In this document: positions 17,400 through 26,685 of the stretch, in pieces
Numbering within the stretch: position 1 is the first letter of the stretch
How the letters are laid out: each line of letters opens with the position of its first letter
The notes under the pieces: model-generated
Databases searched by the model: none
Told to the model about the DNA's origin: nothing
Seen by the model: the letters and a program-made list of their open reading frames with translations, nothing else
Source: Cryomorphaceae bacterium
GTDB taxonomy: Bacteria; Bacteroidota; Bacteroidia; Flavobacteriales; Schleiferiaceae
Length of the DNA stretch: 56,916 nucleotides
Assembly (NCBI GenBank): GCA_020832345.1
Contig: JAFIEY010000197.1
Location: 1-56,916, forward strand
Direction: 5' to 3'
Position numbers and translations under genes: made by a program

Positions 17400-19523
17400 A
17401 TGCGGAATACAGCTACTTTTCTCGGATTGGCAATCGTTGCAATTTCTTGTACCGAAAAACCCAAATCTCCCAAAGGCATGATTGTAGAATACCCGGAATC
17501 GCCAATTGTTGAGGCTGCCGACACCCTTTTTGATCAGGTTGTACCAGACCCATACAGATGGCTGGAAGATGACCTCAGTGAGGAAACAACAAACTGGATG
17601 GAAGCCCAAAACGAGGTGACTTTTGCCTACCTCGACCAAATCCCCTACCGGGAAAAGTTGCGAAAACGATTGGAAGAACTCAACGATTACGAAAAAATCG
17701 GAGCGCCTTTTGTCCGGGGAAATTATACCTATTTCTTCCGCAACGATGGCCTGCAGGATCAAAGTGTGCTGTATCGCCAAAATGAAAACGATAAAGACGA
17801 GGTGTTTATCGACCCGAATACTTTCTCGGAAAAAGGCACAACCTCACTCGGTGGTTTACACTTTACCAAAGACGGACAATTTCTCGCTTACCAAATTTCC
17901 GAAGGCGGTTCGGATTGGCGAAAAGTTATCGTTATTGATGTGGATACCAAAAAGGAAATTGACGACACCCTTACCGGAATTAAGTTTAGCAATATTTCCT
18001 GGAAAGGCAATGATGGCTTTTATTATTCCACCTACGAAAAGGTCGAGGGAAGCGAATTAAGCGCAAAAACAGATAACCACAAATTGTTTTATCACAAACT
18101 TGGCACCCCACAGTCCGAAGATAAAGTTGTGTTTCAAGGCGCTGATGGCCCCCGCAGATATGTCAGCGGATCCATTTCCGAAAACGGGTATTTTCTCATC
18201 ATTACTGCTGCCGTGTCAACCACGGGAAATGAATTGTATATTAAAGACTTGAGAAATCCCCGGTCTTCCATCGTTAGGCTGGTTGACAACTTCGACAACA
18301 ACCACCGGATTGTTCACGTGGAGGGCGAAACGCTCTACATTTCTACCAACCTCGATGCGCCAAACCGCCGATTGGTAAAAGTTAATGCCAGGGTTGGAAC
18401 CCCCGACAATTGGGTCGATTTTATTCCCGAAGGTGACCTGCCGCTTAATGTTTCTTCCGGTGCGGGAAAATTCTTCGCTACTTATCTAAAAGACGCCACC
18501 TCGCAAGTCATGCAGTACGATTTGAAATCGGGACTGGAATGGGAAATTGAACTGCCCTCAATCGGGACTGCCGGTGGGTTTTCAGCCCGTTGGGAAGACG
18601 ATATCATTTATTACAGTTTTACCAATTACGTGTATCCCTCTACCATTTTCACCTACAATCCGAAAACCGGAGATTCGGAACTTTTCCGCGCTTCAAAGGT
18701 CATGTTTGATCCTTCGGCATTTGAATCACGTCAGGTTTTTTACCACAGTAAAGACGGCACCAAAATACCCATGGTCATAACCTACAAAAAAGGCCTTGAA
18801 CTCGACGGCAACAACCCCACGATGCTTTATGGCTACGGCGGTTTTAACATCAGTTTGACGCCCACATTCAACACCTCCATCGTAGCGTGGCTAGAACAAG
18901 GCGGTGTGTATGCGGTGGCCAACATTCGCGGTGGAGGAGAATACGGCAGGGCCTGGCACGATGCGGGCATCCGTACCCAAAAGCAAAATGTATTCGACGA
19001 CTTTATCGCCGCAGCCGAATATCTCATCAAAATGGATTATACCAAACCCGCCCGATTGGCCATTAGTGGTGGCAGCAATGGCGGACTTCTGGTAGGCGCA
19101 TGTATGACCCAGCGTCCCGAATTGTTTGCCGTGGCTCTTCCTGCAGTGGGTGTACTCGACATGATCCGTTATCACACATTTACCGCAGGTGCCGGATGGG
19201 CTTACGATTACGGAACCGCTGAAGACAGCGAGGAGATGTTGAACTACTTACTCGGGTACTCTCCCTATCACAACCTAAAAAACGGTCAAAACTATCCTGC
19301 AACCTTAGTCACCACTGGCGACCACGACGACCGGGTGGTGCCTGCGCACTCATTTAAATTCGCGGCAAGACTGCAATCCGTAAATGATGGCCCCAATCCG
19401 TCACTCATCCGAATTGACATGGATGCCGGACACGGCGCGGGAAAATCCACTTCCATGTCGATCAATGAAACGGCGGATAAATTTGCTTTTGCACTCTTCA
19501 ATATGGGGATAAAAGATCTGTAA
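17400..19523 (+). CDS. Prolyl oligopeptidase family serine peptidase (S9A), lipoprotein
   Basis: 707 residues. Starts MRNTATFLGLAIVAISC: a lipobox with Cys17, so it is exported and lipid-anchored. The S9A N-terminal signature (PYRWLEDDLSEETTNWMEAQN) is followed by a seven-bladed propeller and a C-terminal alpha/beta-hydrolase. Catalytic Ser559 is in AISGGSNGGLLVG, the Asp is in GDHDDRVVP and the His in MDAGHGAGKS. It cleaves small peptides after proline. It overlaps dtd by one base (TAATG), so they are co-transcribed. Confidence 0.95.
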   Translation: MRNTATFLGLAIVAISCTEKPKSPKGMIVEYPESPIVEAADTLFDQVVPDPYRWLEDDLSEETTNWMEAQNEVTFAYLDQIPYREKLRKRLEELNDYEKIGAPFVRGNYTYFFRNDGLQDQSVLYRQNENDKDEVFIDPNTFSEKGTTSLGGLHFTKDGQFLAYQISEGGSDWRKVIVIDVDTKKEIDDTLTGIKFSNISWKGNDGFYYSTYEKVEGSELSAKTDNHKLFYHKLGTPQSEDKVVFQGADGPRRYVSGSISENGYFLIITAAVSTTGNELYIKDLRNPRSSIVRLVDNFDNNHRIVHVEGETLYISTNLDAPNRRLVKVNARVGTPDNWVDFIPEGDLPLNVSSGAGKFFATYLKDATSQVMQYDLKSGLEWEIELPSIGTAGGFSARWEDDIIYYSFTNYVYPSTIFTYNPKTGDSELFRASKVMFDPSAFESRQVFYHSKDGTKIPMVITYKKGLELDGNNPTMLYGYGGFNISLTPTFNTSIVAWLEQGGVYAVANIRGGGEYGRAWHDAGIRTQKQNVFDDFIAAAEYLIKMDYTKPARLAISGGSNGGLLVGACMTQRPELFAVALPAVGVLDMIRYHTFTAGAGWAYDYGTAEDSEEMLNYLLGYSPYHNLKNGQNYPATLVTTGDHDDRVVPAHSFKFAARLQSVNDGPNPSLIRIDMDAGHGAGKSTSMSINETADKFAFALFNMGIKDL

Positions 19524-19978
19524 TGCGCGCCTTGGTTCAGCGGGTAAAAAATGCGAAAGTGGTGATTGATACCAAAACGGTGGGAGAAATCAATGCCGGT
19601 ATGCTCATATTTTTGGGTATTGAGTCGGAGGATTCCGAAGCCGATGTGGCGTGGTTGAGCCATAAGTTATCCGGCTTGCGAATTTTTTCAGATGACCAAG
19701 GGAAAATGAATCTCTCGCTGATGGACTGTGGTGCTTCGGCACTTATTGTGAGCCAATTTACCCTTCATGCATCCACCAAAAAAGGCTTTAGACCATCATT
19801 TGTAAAAGCCGCCCACCCAGATCATGCATTGCCAATATACCAAAAATTTATTTCCGATATGCAGCACTCATTAGGCGAAGACAAAGTGGCTTGTGGTGTT
19901 TTTGGTGCCATGATGGACGTACATTTGTGCAACGATGGCCCGGTAACAATTATGTTGGATACCAAAACAAAGGAATAG
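19523..19978 (+). CDS. dtd: D-aminoacyl-tRNA deacylase
   Basis: 151 residues, full length. Hydrolyses D-amino acids (and mis-charged glycine) from tRNA. Both active-site motifs are present: SQFTL at 77-81 and the NxGPVTI motif as NDGPVTI at 137-143. Start MRALVQRV is the typical N-terminus. Its ATG overlaps the stop of the prolyl oligopeptidase gene by one base. A short gap of 38 bases leads to the M1 peptidase gene, which may belong to the same transcript. Confidence 0.96.
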   Translation: MRALVQRVKNAKVVIDTKTVGEINAGMLIFLGIESEDSEADVAWLSHKLSGLRIFSDDQGKMNLSLMDCGASALIVSQFTLHASTKKGFRPSFVKAAHPDHALPIYQKFISDMQHSLGEDKVACGVFGAMMDVHLCNDGPVTIMLDTKTKE

Positions 19979-20016
19979 GTTTTACGATGACGGCGAATGC
20001 CTTAAAACAATAGGAA

Positions 20017-22353
20017 ATGACGAAATTCTTTCAGTGCGCTTTTTTGGTTCAACTCACAATAGTTCCATTTTTAATCTTTGGTCAGCAAACGGATCGAAGT
20101 GCAAAATTTAAGCAGTTGTACGAAGAGCTGCCTACCGCCAATAGTTACCGAACTGCGGCTGGTGCGCCCGGCCACGAGTACTACCAGCAAAAGGCCGACT
20201 ATGATATGGACATCCGCCTTGACGACGAAAAGCAGCGTATTTACGGGGAGCAAACCATAACCTATCACAACAATTCCCCGGATGAGCTCACTTACCTTTG
20301 GGTACAGCTCGACCAAAATATGCGTGCCCGAAACTCCATGACCAAAAAGATTGAAACCAATGCCTTGAGCGAAAGGGTTTCCACGGCACAACTCAAGCGC
20401 ATGCTCAACGATTTTGACGGCGGATTTAAACTGGAATATGTACAACAAACCAATGGTCGGGAATTGCCCTATACGGTAAACCACACCATGATGCGTATCG
20501 ACTTACCCCAACCCCTAAAATCCGGGGGCAAATTTTCCTTTAAAGTCAAATGGTGGTATAACATCAACAACAGAATGGAAATCGGTGGTCGCTCCGGATA
20601 CGAATACTTTGAAGACGACGACAATTACCTGTACACCATTGCCCAGTTTTTCCCAAGAATGGCAGTTTATAATGAGGTAGATGGCTGGCAAAACAAACAG
20701 TTTTTGGGCACCGGAGAATTTACCCTTCCTTTTGGGGATTATAAAGTCAACATCACCGTGCCGGCAGACCATGTGGTTACCGCAACCGGTGTTTTAAAAA
20801 ACGAGAGTTCCGTGCTTACCCGCACACAAAGAAACCGCCTGAGTGAAGCCCGAAAAAGCAATACCCCGGTTTTGATTATCACAGAATCAGAGGCGCTGGA
20901 AAACGAGAAATCACGGGCCAAAGACAACAAAACCTGGACTTTCGAAGCCGAAAACGTTCGGGATTTCGCCTTTGCCTCTTCCCGAAAGTTTATTTGGGAC
21001 GGCATGAATCAAACGGTGGGCAATAAAAACGTGCTCTGTATGAGCCTATACCCCAAAGAAGGAAATCCCCTTTGGGAAAAATACTCCACCAAAGTAGTCG
21101 CCCATACCGTACGGGTTTATTCCGATCACACCATCGACTACCCATATCCTGTGGCCATTTCGGTCCACACCAAGTGGATTGGGATGGAATACCCCATGAT
21201 TTGTTTTAATGGCGGTCGTCCTGAACCCGACGGCACCTATTCCGAAGCCACAAAATACGGAATGATTGGGGTGATCATTCACGAAGTGGGTCATAATTTC
21301 TTTCCCATGATCATCAATAGCGACGAGCGCCAATGGACGTGGATGGACGAAGGTTTAAACACCTTTATGCAATTTATCACCGAGCAGGAATGGGACGTCA
21401 ATTACCCTTCACGCAGGGGGCCATCTCACAAAATTGTGGACTACATGAAAGGGGATAAAAACGGAATGGTTCCCATCATGACCAATTCCGAAAGTATTTT
21501 GCAATTTGGCAACAACGCTTATGGAAAAGCAGCTACAGCCCTAAATATTTTGCGAGAAACCATAATGGGTAGGGAACTCTTTGATTACGCTTTTAAAGAA
21601 TACGCCCGAAGGTGGGCATTTAAACATCCCACGCCTGCGGATTTTTTCAGAACCATGGAAGATGCCTCCGCGGTAGATTTAGACTGGTTCTGGCGGGGCT
21701 GGTTTTACTCTACCGACCACTGCGACATCGCCCTCGACGATGTGCGTTGGTACCAAATAAACACCAAAAACCCCGAAGTTGAATTTCCCATTGCGCGGCA
21801 AAACACCGAAACCGAAAACCGGGGCATTACCTTCAATCGCAATGCGAAAAACCCCGATCGGACCGTTGTAGCCCGCGATCCCGAAACCCGTGACTTTTAT
21901 ACCGATGTAGATCGGCACAAAGTCACAGCCTTGGATCAAAAAGACTATCAACGTTACCTCGCAACCTTAGACGATGATGAACGAGCATTATTGGACACCA
22001 ATCTGCATTTTTACGAATTGCATTTTCGCATGGTTGGTGGATTGGTCATGCCCGTAATATTGGAGTTCACCTTTGAAGATGGAAGCCGTGAAGTCGTTCG
22101 CATCCCTGCGGAAATTTGGCGAAAAGGCGACACCTCTGTTTCTAAGGTGTTCTTTTTTAAGCAAGAAGTCGTTGCGGTCGTTCTCGATCCTTTTTTAGAA
22201 ACCGCCGACACTGACCGCAGCAACAATTACTGGCCACCAAAAGTACAACCCACCCGATTCGAGCTTTATAAAAGCCAAGGTTCAGGGAGATACGGTCGTC
22301 GTCCTGCAGAAAATCCCATGCAACGCGCCAAGCGAAATGAGGACTTAGAGTAA
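20017..22353 (+). CDS. Secreted M1 family zinc metallopeptidase
   Basis: 778 residues, signal peptide MTKFFQCAFLVQLTIVPFLIFGQ. Zinc site HEVGH at 422-426 with Glu445 exactly 19 residues later (WTWMDEGLN), the HExxHx18E pattern of gluzincins. N-terminal beta domain with YWQ-like text (LTYLWVQLDQN). It lacks the usual GAMEN exopeptidase motif; the equivalent region reads WIGMEYPMICFNGG. So it may be a divergent M1 protein, not a classic aminopeptidase. The C-terminal Arg-rich tail (RRPAENPMQRAKRNEDLE) is unusual. Likely periplasmic or outer-membrane associated. Confidence 0.9.
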   Translation: MTKFFQCAFLVQLTIVPFLIFGQQTDRSAKFKQLYEELPTANSYRTAAGAPGHEYYQQKADYDMDIRLDDEKQRIYGEQTITYHNNSPDELTYLWVQLDQNMRARNSMTKKIETNALSERVSTAQLKRMLNDFDGGFKLEYVQQTNGRELPYTVNHTMMRIDLPQPLKSGGKFSFKVKWWYNINNRMEIGGRSGYEYFEDDDNYLYTIAQFFPRMAVYNEVDGWQNKQFLGTGEFTLPFGDYKVNITVPADHVVTATGVLKNESSVLTRTQRNRLSEARKSNTPVLIITESEALENEKSRAKDNKTWTFEAENVRDFAFASSRKFIWDGMNQTVGNKNVLCMSLYPKEGNPLWEKYSTKVVAHTVRVYSDHTIDYPYPVAISVHTKWIGMEYPMICFNGGRPEPDGTYSEATKYGMIGVIIHEVGHNFFPMIINSDERQWTWMDEGLNTFMQFITEQEWDVNYPSRRGPSHKIVDYMKGDKNGMVPIMTNSESILQFGNNAYGKAATALNILRETIMGRELFDYAFKEYARRWAFKHPTPADFFRTMEDASAVDLDWFWRGWFYSTDHCDIALDDVRWYQINTKNPEVEFPIARQNTETENRGITFNRNAKNPDRTVVARDPETRDFYTDVDRHKVTALDQKDYQRYLATLDDDERALLDTNLHFYELHFRMVGGLVMPVILEFTFEDGSREVVRIPAEIWRKGDTSVSKVFFFKQEVVAVVLDPFLETADTDRSNNYWPPKVQPTRFELYKSQGSGRYGRRPAENPMQRAKRNEDLE

Positions 22354-22355
22354 TC

Positions 22356-22962
22356 ATTAAAACGTTAAATTGTTTGCTTTTTTAACCGCAAAGGGCGCAA
22401 AGGGGACGCAGAGCTTCGCAAAGAGGTTTTTCAAAAAAAACTTATGTTTTCTATGTGCCTATGTGGTAAAATAAAGAACTACTTCGGAGATCCCCAACCA
22501 CATAGACACATAGAGCACATAGATTTTCACATAGAGTTTTTATTAAACGCTAAGGTGTTTGCTTTTTCAACCGCAAAGGGCGCAAAGGAGGCGCAGAGCT
22601 TCGCAAAGGGGTTTTTCAAAAAAAACTTATGTTTTCTATGTGTCTATGTGGTAAAAAAAGAACCGCGAAGTGGTTTCCCCAACCACATAGACACATAGAG
22701 CACATAGATTTTCACATAGAAGATAATATTAAACACTAAAGCGTTTTGTTTTTTAACCGCAAAGGAGGCGCAGAGTTTCGCAAAGGGGTTTTTCAAAAAC
22801 ACCTATGTTTTCTATGTGTCTATGTGGTAAAAAAGAACCACGAAGTGGTTTCCCCAACCACATAGACACATAGAGCACATAGATTTTCACATAGGGGTTT
22901 TCAAAAAACCCCTATGTTTTCTATGTGCCTATGTGGTAAAAGAATAAACCACGAAGTGGTTT
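22356..22962. repeat. R2 repeat block D (three units plus one hairpin-only unit)
   Basis: Head-to-tail R2 units starting in the middle part right after the M1 peptidase stop. The last unit has lost its middle: the left arm meets the right arm through cataggggttttcaaaaaacccctatg (about 22889-22915), a tight perfect hairpin. This shows that the arms are the core of R2. From 22963 to 23088 nothing is recognised. Confidence 0.9.
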
Positions 22963-23088
22963 CCCCTGAATACCGAGGTAACAAAAACACAACATTCAAC
23001 CCTTAACCTTAACAATACGGTTATTTTAATCCCCATAATTTTATCCCCTGAAAAATGTGCAAAACAAAGAATCTGTTTTTTTGGAAAA

Positions 23089-23385
23089 ATGAAGAAGAAC
23101 ACCGCACTTGCTTGTTTTTTTACAGCGTTAATCGTTCAGGCCGGAATCTCTGCCCTGTACTTTTTCCAACGTCAGCCATTTCTGTTTACCAAAAAGGATG
23201 TCCTGGCTTTTGTGGAAACACCGGATTTTAAACTGAAAATCGCCACCATTGGGGCCATCACCCTGTTTGTGTTCTTGCGGTATTTATCACAAAACCTCCT
23301 CGGCGTTTTTGTTATGGTTCTGCTGATTTTTACCCTACAATTGGCTCAAGTTCTGGATCTGTTATTATTCGTTGCGTTTGATTGA
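23089..23385 (+). CDS. Small integral membrane protein, three predicted helices
   Basis: 98 residues. Helix 1 about 7-26 (ALACFFTALIVQAGISALYF), helix 2 about 51-66 (IATIGAITLFVFLRYL), helix 3 about 70-96 (LLGVFVMVLLIFTLQLAQVL). Between helices 1 and 2 is a polar loop with KKD and TPDFKLK. No family is recognised. It is isolated after the R2 block and before the promoter of the M20 peptidase gene. Confidence 0.55.
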   Translation: MKKNTALACFFTALIVQAGISALYFFQRQPFLFTKKDVLAFVETPDFKLKIATIGAITLFVFLRYLSQNLLGVFVMVLLIFTLQLAQVLDLLLFVAFD

Positions 23386-23464
23386 GGTTTCCGGAAAACC
23401 AGCCGCTCCACAATATTTTGCAGATTTATCCCGCCAAAATAAAATATCCGGGTAAAATCGCGCT

Positions 23465-23494
23465 TTGTAAATTCTCCCCCTACCCTTACCTTTG
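23465..23494 (+). promoter_or_regulatory. Promoter of the M20 dipeptidase gene
   Basis: TTG at 23465-23467, a 19-base spacer, then TACCTTTG at 23487-23494: an exact match to TTG-N17-23-TAnnTTTG. Transcription should start near 23500, leaving a leader of about 60 bases. Confidence 0.7.
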
Positions 23495-23559
23495 CTTTTT
23501 TACAAATAAAAACCGGGTAATGGCCAATCCGCCATTTCTTCGACAATCAACATTTAAGC

Positions 23560-24948
23560 ATGAGTAAAGCATATCTCGAACAAAACAAACAACGCTTTTT
23601 AGACGAACTGATTGAACTGTTAAAAATCCCGTCCATCAGTGCAGATTCTGCCTATGCCAAGGATGTTAGAAAAGCTGCCGAGATGCTTGCAAAACGCGTT
23701 GGGGAAGCCGGAATTCCAACAGTCGAAATTGTCGATACGCCCGGTCATCCCATTGTGTATGGTGAAAAAATTATCGACCCCGATTTGCCCACCGTTCTGG
23801 TCTATGGACATTACGATGTTCAACCCCCCGATCCGGTCGATCTGTGGGACTCCCCACCATTTGAACCGGTGATTAAAAAAACGGACATCCATCCCGATGG
23901 GGCAATTTTTGCCCGCGGCGCCTGCGATGATAAAGGTCAAATGTACATGCACGTTAAAGCTTTGGAAATTCTCAACCAAACCAATAGCTTGCCCTGCAAT
24001 GTTAAACTTATGATTGAAGGTGAAGAAGAGGTGGGTTCTGTCAATCTGGCCTGGTTTCTCAAAAATCATAAATCCCGCTTGGGCTGCGATGTGATTCTCA
24101 TTTCCGATACCGGCATTATTGCCAACGATACACCTTCTGTTTGTGTTGGACTGCGCGGTTTGAGCTATGTTGAAGTGGAGGTAACCGGTCCAAATCGCGA
24201 TTTACACTCCGGATTATACGGCGGTGCTGTTGCCAATCCACTTAATATGTTGGCCAAAATGATTGCTTCCCTTCACAACGAAAAGGGACAAATTACCGTC
24301 AAAGGTTTTTACGATGATGTAGAAGTGCTGAGCGACGATATGCGGGCCGAAATGGCCAAAGCGCCTTTCAGCTTGGAGCGCTATAAAAATTCCATTGGTA
24401 TTCCTGCTGTATTCGGAGAGGAGGGATTCAGCGTAAACGAACGCACTTCCATTCGACCTACTTTAGATGTAAACGGAATGTGGGGCGGATACATCGGCGA
24501 AGGTGCCAAAACGGTGATTCCCTCAAAAGCTTATGCCAAAATTTCCATGCGTCTGGTACCCTTTCAAGATCCCGAAAAAATCACCCAGTTGTTTACAGAC
24601 CACTTCAAAAGCATTGCGCCTGAAGGTGTCACCGTTAAAGTCACGCCGCATCACGGAGGTATGCCGTATGTGGCACCTACTGACACACCCGGATACCAGG
24701 CAGCCAGTGATGCCATGGAAGCGGCGTACGGAAAAAAACCCATACCAGTCCGCTCGGGTGGAAGTATTCCCATCGTTTCGCTTTTTGAGCATGAACTTGG
24801 GGCAAAATCTATCCTCATGGGCTTTGGCCTCGACTCCGATGCCATTCACTCACCCAATGAACATTACGGGCTTTTTAATTACTTTACAGGCATCGAAACC
24901 ATCACCCGGTTTTATCCGAATTTTGTAAAATACAACCGTGAAGGGTAA
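23560..24948 (+). CDS. M20 family metallodipeptidase
   Basis: 462 residues, no signal peptide, so cytoplasmic. Di-zinc peptidase of the PepV/CNDP type, releasing amino acids from dipeptides. Metal ligand His84 in VYGHYDVQPP; bridging Asp in RGACDDKGQ (123-124); catalytic Glu in IEGEEEVGS near 157; the dimerisation lid follows from about 195 (RGLSYVEVEVTGPNRDLHSG), and the final metal His is in DSDAIHSPNEHYGL. Length and motif spacing fit the family. It is monocistronic with its own strong promoter. Confidence 0.94.
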   Translation: MSKAYLEQNKQRFLDELIELLKIPSISADSAYAKDVRKAAEMLAKRVGEAGIPTVEIVDTPGHPIVYGEKIIDPDLPTVLVYGHYDVQPPDPVDLWDSPPFEPVIKKTDIHPDGAIFARGACDDKGQMYMHVKALEILNQTNSLPCNVKLMIEGEEEVGSVNLAWFLKNHKSRLGCDVILISDTGIIANDTPSVCVGLRGLSYVEVEVTGPNRDLHSGLYGGAVANPLNMLAKMIASLHNEKGQITVKGFYDDVEVLSDDMRAEMAKAPFSLERYKNSIGIPAVFGEEGFSVNERTSIRPTLDVNGMWGGYIGEGAKTVIPSKAYAKISMRLVPFQDPEKITQLFTDHFKSIAPEGVTVKVTPHHGGMPYVAPTDTPGYQAASDAMEAAYGKKPIPVRSGGSIPIVSLFEHELGAKSILMGFGLDSDAIHSPNEHYGLFNYFTGIETITRFYPNFVKYNREG

Positions 24949-24979
24949 ATTACATTATTGGGAAACTCGAAACCGACCA

Positions 24980-25567
24980 TTACAGCCGCTTTCGCAAACT
25001 ACTGAAAAACTCGGGGGTAATGCCGAGGTATGATGCAATGTGCTTTTGTGCCACCATCAATTCAAGCTTGGGAAAACGCGTTCGAAAAGCCTTGTACTTC
25101 TCCTCTGCATTGGCCGAAATTTGGCGCATGACTCGTTTCTGATTTGAAACCAAACTGTTTTGAAAAATCTTTCTAAAGTACCTTTCAAAAACGGGATGTG
25201 CCTCGCAAAGGGTTTCAAATTGATTTTTGGAAAACATATACACCTCGGTATCTGCCAGTGCTTTAATGGAATAATCTGAGGGTATCTCATTGGTAATGCC
25301 TTTGATGTCCCCAGTCCACCAACCTGAAAACCCAAACATCAAAACATGGTCGTAGCCGTTATCGTCGGTTAAATAGGTCATCAGGCAACCCGACTCGATA
25401 AAAACAAATGAACAGGGTTCTTCTCCCTGATGAATGACAAAACTGTTCTTTTTAAAATGGCGCTTTTCAGCCTGACCAAATAAATCATTTAATGCCTCAT
25501 CCGAAGCATCAACATAACTTTTGACAACGGCCCGCAGATCTTTGGGATCAAAAAGATCAATGGTCAT
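24980..25567 (-). CDS. Crp/Fnr family transcriptional regulator
   Basis: 195 residues. An N-terminal cyclic-nucleotide-binding-like beta-roll (about 20-115; VIHQGEEPCSFVFIESGCL) is followed by a dimer helix and a C-terminal helix-turn-helix (LMVAQKHIASYLGITPEFFSSLRKRL). No N-terminal cysteine cluster is present, so it is not a classic iron-sulphur FNR; the usual cAMP-binding Arg/Ser pair is not evident either. It overlaps the end of the SPFH gene by one base and is co-transcribed with it. It could act on the Crp-type palindromes at 31296 and 44322, but that is inference. Confidence 0.88.
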   Translation of the reverse strand: MTIDLFDPKDLRAVVKSYVDASDEALNDLFGQAEKRHFKKNSFVIHQGEEPCSFVFIESGCLMTYLTDDNGYDHVLMFGFSGWWTGDIKGITNEIPSDYSIKALADTEVYMFSKNQFETLCEAHPVFERYFRKIFQNSLVSNQKRVMRQISANAEEKYKAFRTRFPKLELMVAQKHIASYLGITPEFFSSLRKRL

Positions 25568-26574
25568 TAGTGTCCAAAATTGCGGTTTTCTTCACTATCT
25601 GATTCCGACTTCTTTTTCTTGATTTGGGCAGATTTTTTGGCCATTTCCTTTTCATGAGCTTCCTCCCCTGCATTCGCATAATCGCGAAGTTTATTCCCCA
25701 CAAAGGTGCCTTCAATAATCTGACTTTGGAAGTCCTTCATGGCAGAAGGAGAATGTGGAATCAAAATGGAGGTGTTTTTAGAATGCGCCCCAACATTGTT
25801 GAGGGTGTCAAAGTATTGGGTCAGCAATACAAACTGCATAACTTCCTCGTGGGTTACATCTTTTAAGGTGCGCTGGAAATCTTCAACCGATTCTTTAAAA
25901 CCCCGGACAATTTCCAGACGTTGGTTGGCAATTCCCTCCCCGGAAAGTCGTTTGCTCTCCGCCTCAGCTTCGGCCTCCTTCACCACACGAATTTTATATC
26001 CCTCAGCCTCTTCCATGGTGGCGTATTTTTCGCGCTTGGCAGCATTGATTTTGTTCATGGCCACCTTGACGCGATCGTCTGGATCGATATCGGTAATCAG
26101 TGTTTTTACAATTTTAAACCCGTACTCCTCCATGGCATCGCGTAAATTCTGAGCCACGGCCAGGGCGATGTCTTCCTTTTTGGCAAATACATCGTCCAAA
26201 TCCATTTTGGGTACTTCGGAGCGCACATCATCAAATACATAAGAAGAAATCTGGTTGCGTGGATTGTCAAGACTGTAAAACGCCTCACGAACTCGTTCGG
26301 ATTTGACTTGAAACTGTACACTTACTTTCAATTTGACAAATACATCATCTTTGGTTTTGGTTTCAACCTCCACGTCCAATTGCTGCACACGAAGATTAAC
26401 AACCCCGGCTTTTCGGTCAATAAACGGTATGATCAGACCTATCCCCGGTCTGGCAATTCGGGTGAATTTGCCCATTCTCTCAATGGCCACTGAGGTTTTT
26501 TCCTTTACGATAATCACCGCCTTAAAGATGACAATTATACCAACGAAAACGTAAATTAAATTATAGTATTCCAT
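25567..26574 (-). CDS. SPFH/Band 7 membrane protein (stomatin/prohibitin family)
   Basis: 335 residues. One N-terminal membrane segment (YNLIYVFVGIIVIFKAVIIV), then the SPFH domain (about 22-190; ARPGIGLIIPFID and LRVQQLDVEVETKTKDD), then a Glu/Ala-rich coiled coil (EAEAEAESKRLSGEG). Such proteins form large membrane-bound rings and organise membrane domains. The C-terminus ends in a Lys-rich, charged tail. No NfeD partner lies next to it; instead it is followed by a Crp/Fnr regulator with a one-base overlap. Confidence 0.9.
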   Translation of the reverse strand: MEYYNLIYVFVGIIVIFKAVIIVKEKTSVAIERMGKFTRIARPGIGLIIPFIDRKAGVVNLRVQQLDVEVETKTKDDVFVKLKVSVQFQVKSERVREAFYSLDNPRNQISSYVFDDVRSEVPKMDLDDVFAKKEDIALAVAQNLRDAMEEYGFKIVKTLITDIDPDDRVKVAMNKINAAKREKYATMEEAEGYKIRVVKEAEAEAESKRLSGEGIANQRLEIVRGFKESVEDFQRTLKDVTHEEVMQFVLLTQYFDTLNNVGAHSKNTSILIPHSPSAMKDFQSQIIEGTFVGNKLRDYANAGEEAHEKEMAKKSAQIKKKKSESDSEENRNFGH

Positions 26575-26685
26575 GCTTTTCTGTTTTAAATTAAAACTGT
26601 TTTGGTGTTTTACAATAACTTGTCAAAAATACAAGCCGTTAACCTAAAGTCCAAGGGTTATTTTTTCGACAGCGATTTGGCGTGG

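Noticed and set aside
22444-22698. 84-codon plus frame in R2 block D
   Set aside because: It is entirely repeat sequence (R2), with Cys- and Phe-rich text that recurs in each unit.
22356-22962. Possible CRISPR array (short regular repeats aaccacatagacacatag)
   Set aside because: The repeated words are slipped 7-9 base motifs within homologous 180-base units; there are no unique spacers of constant length and no cas genes.
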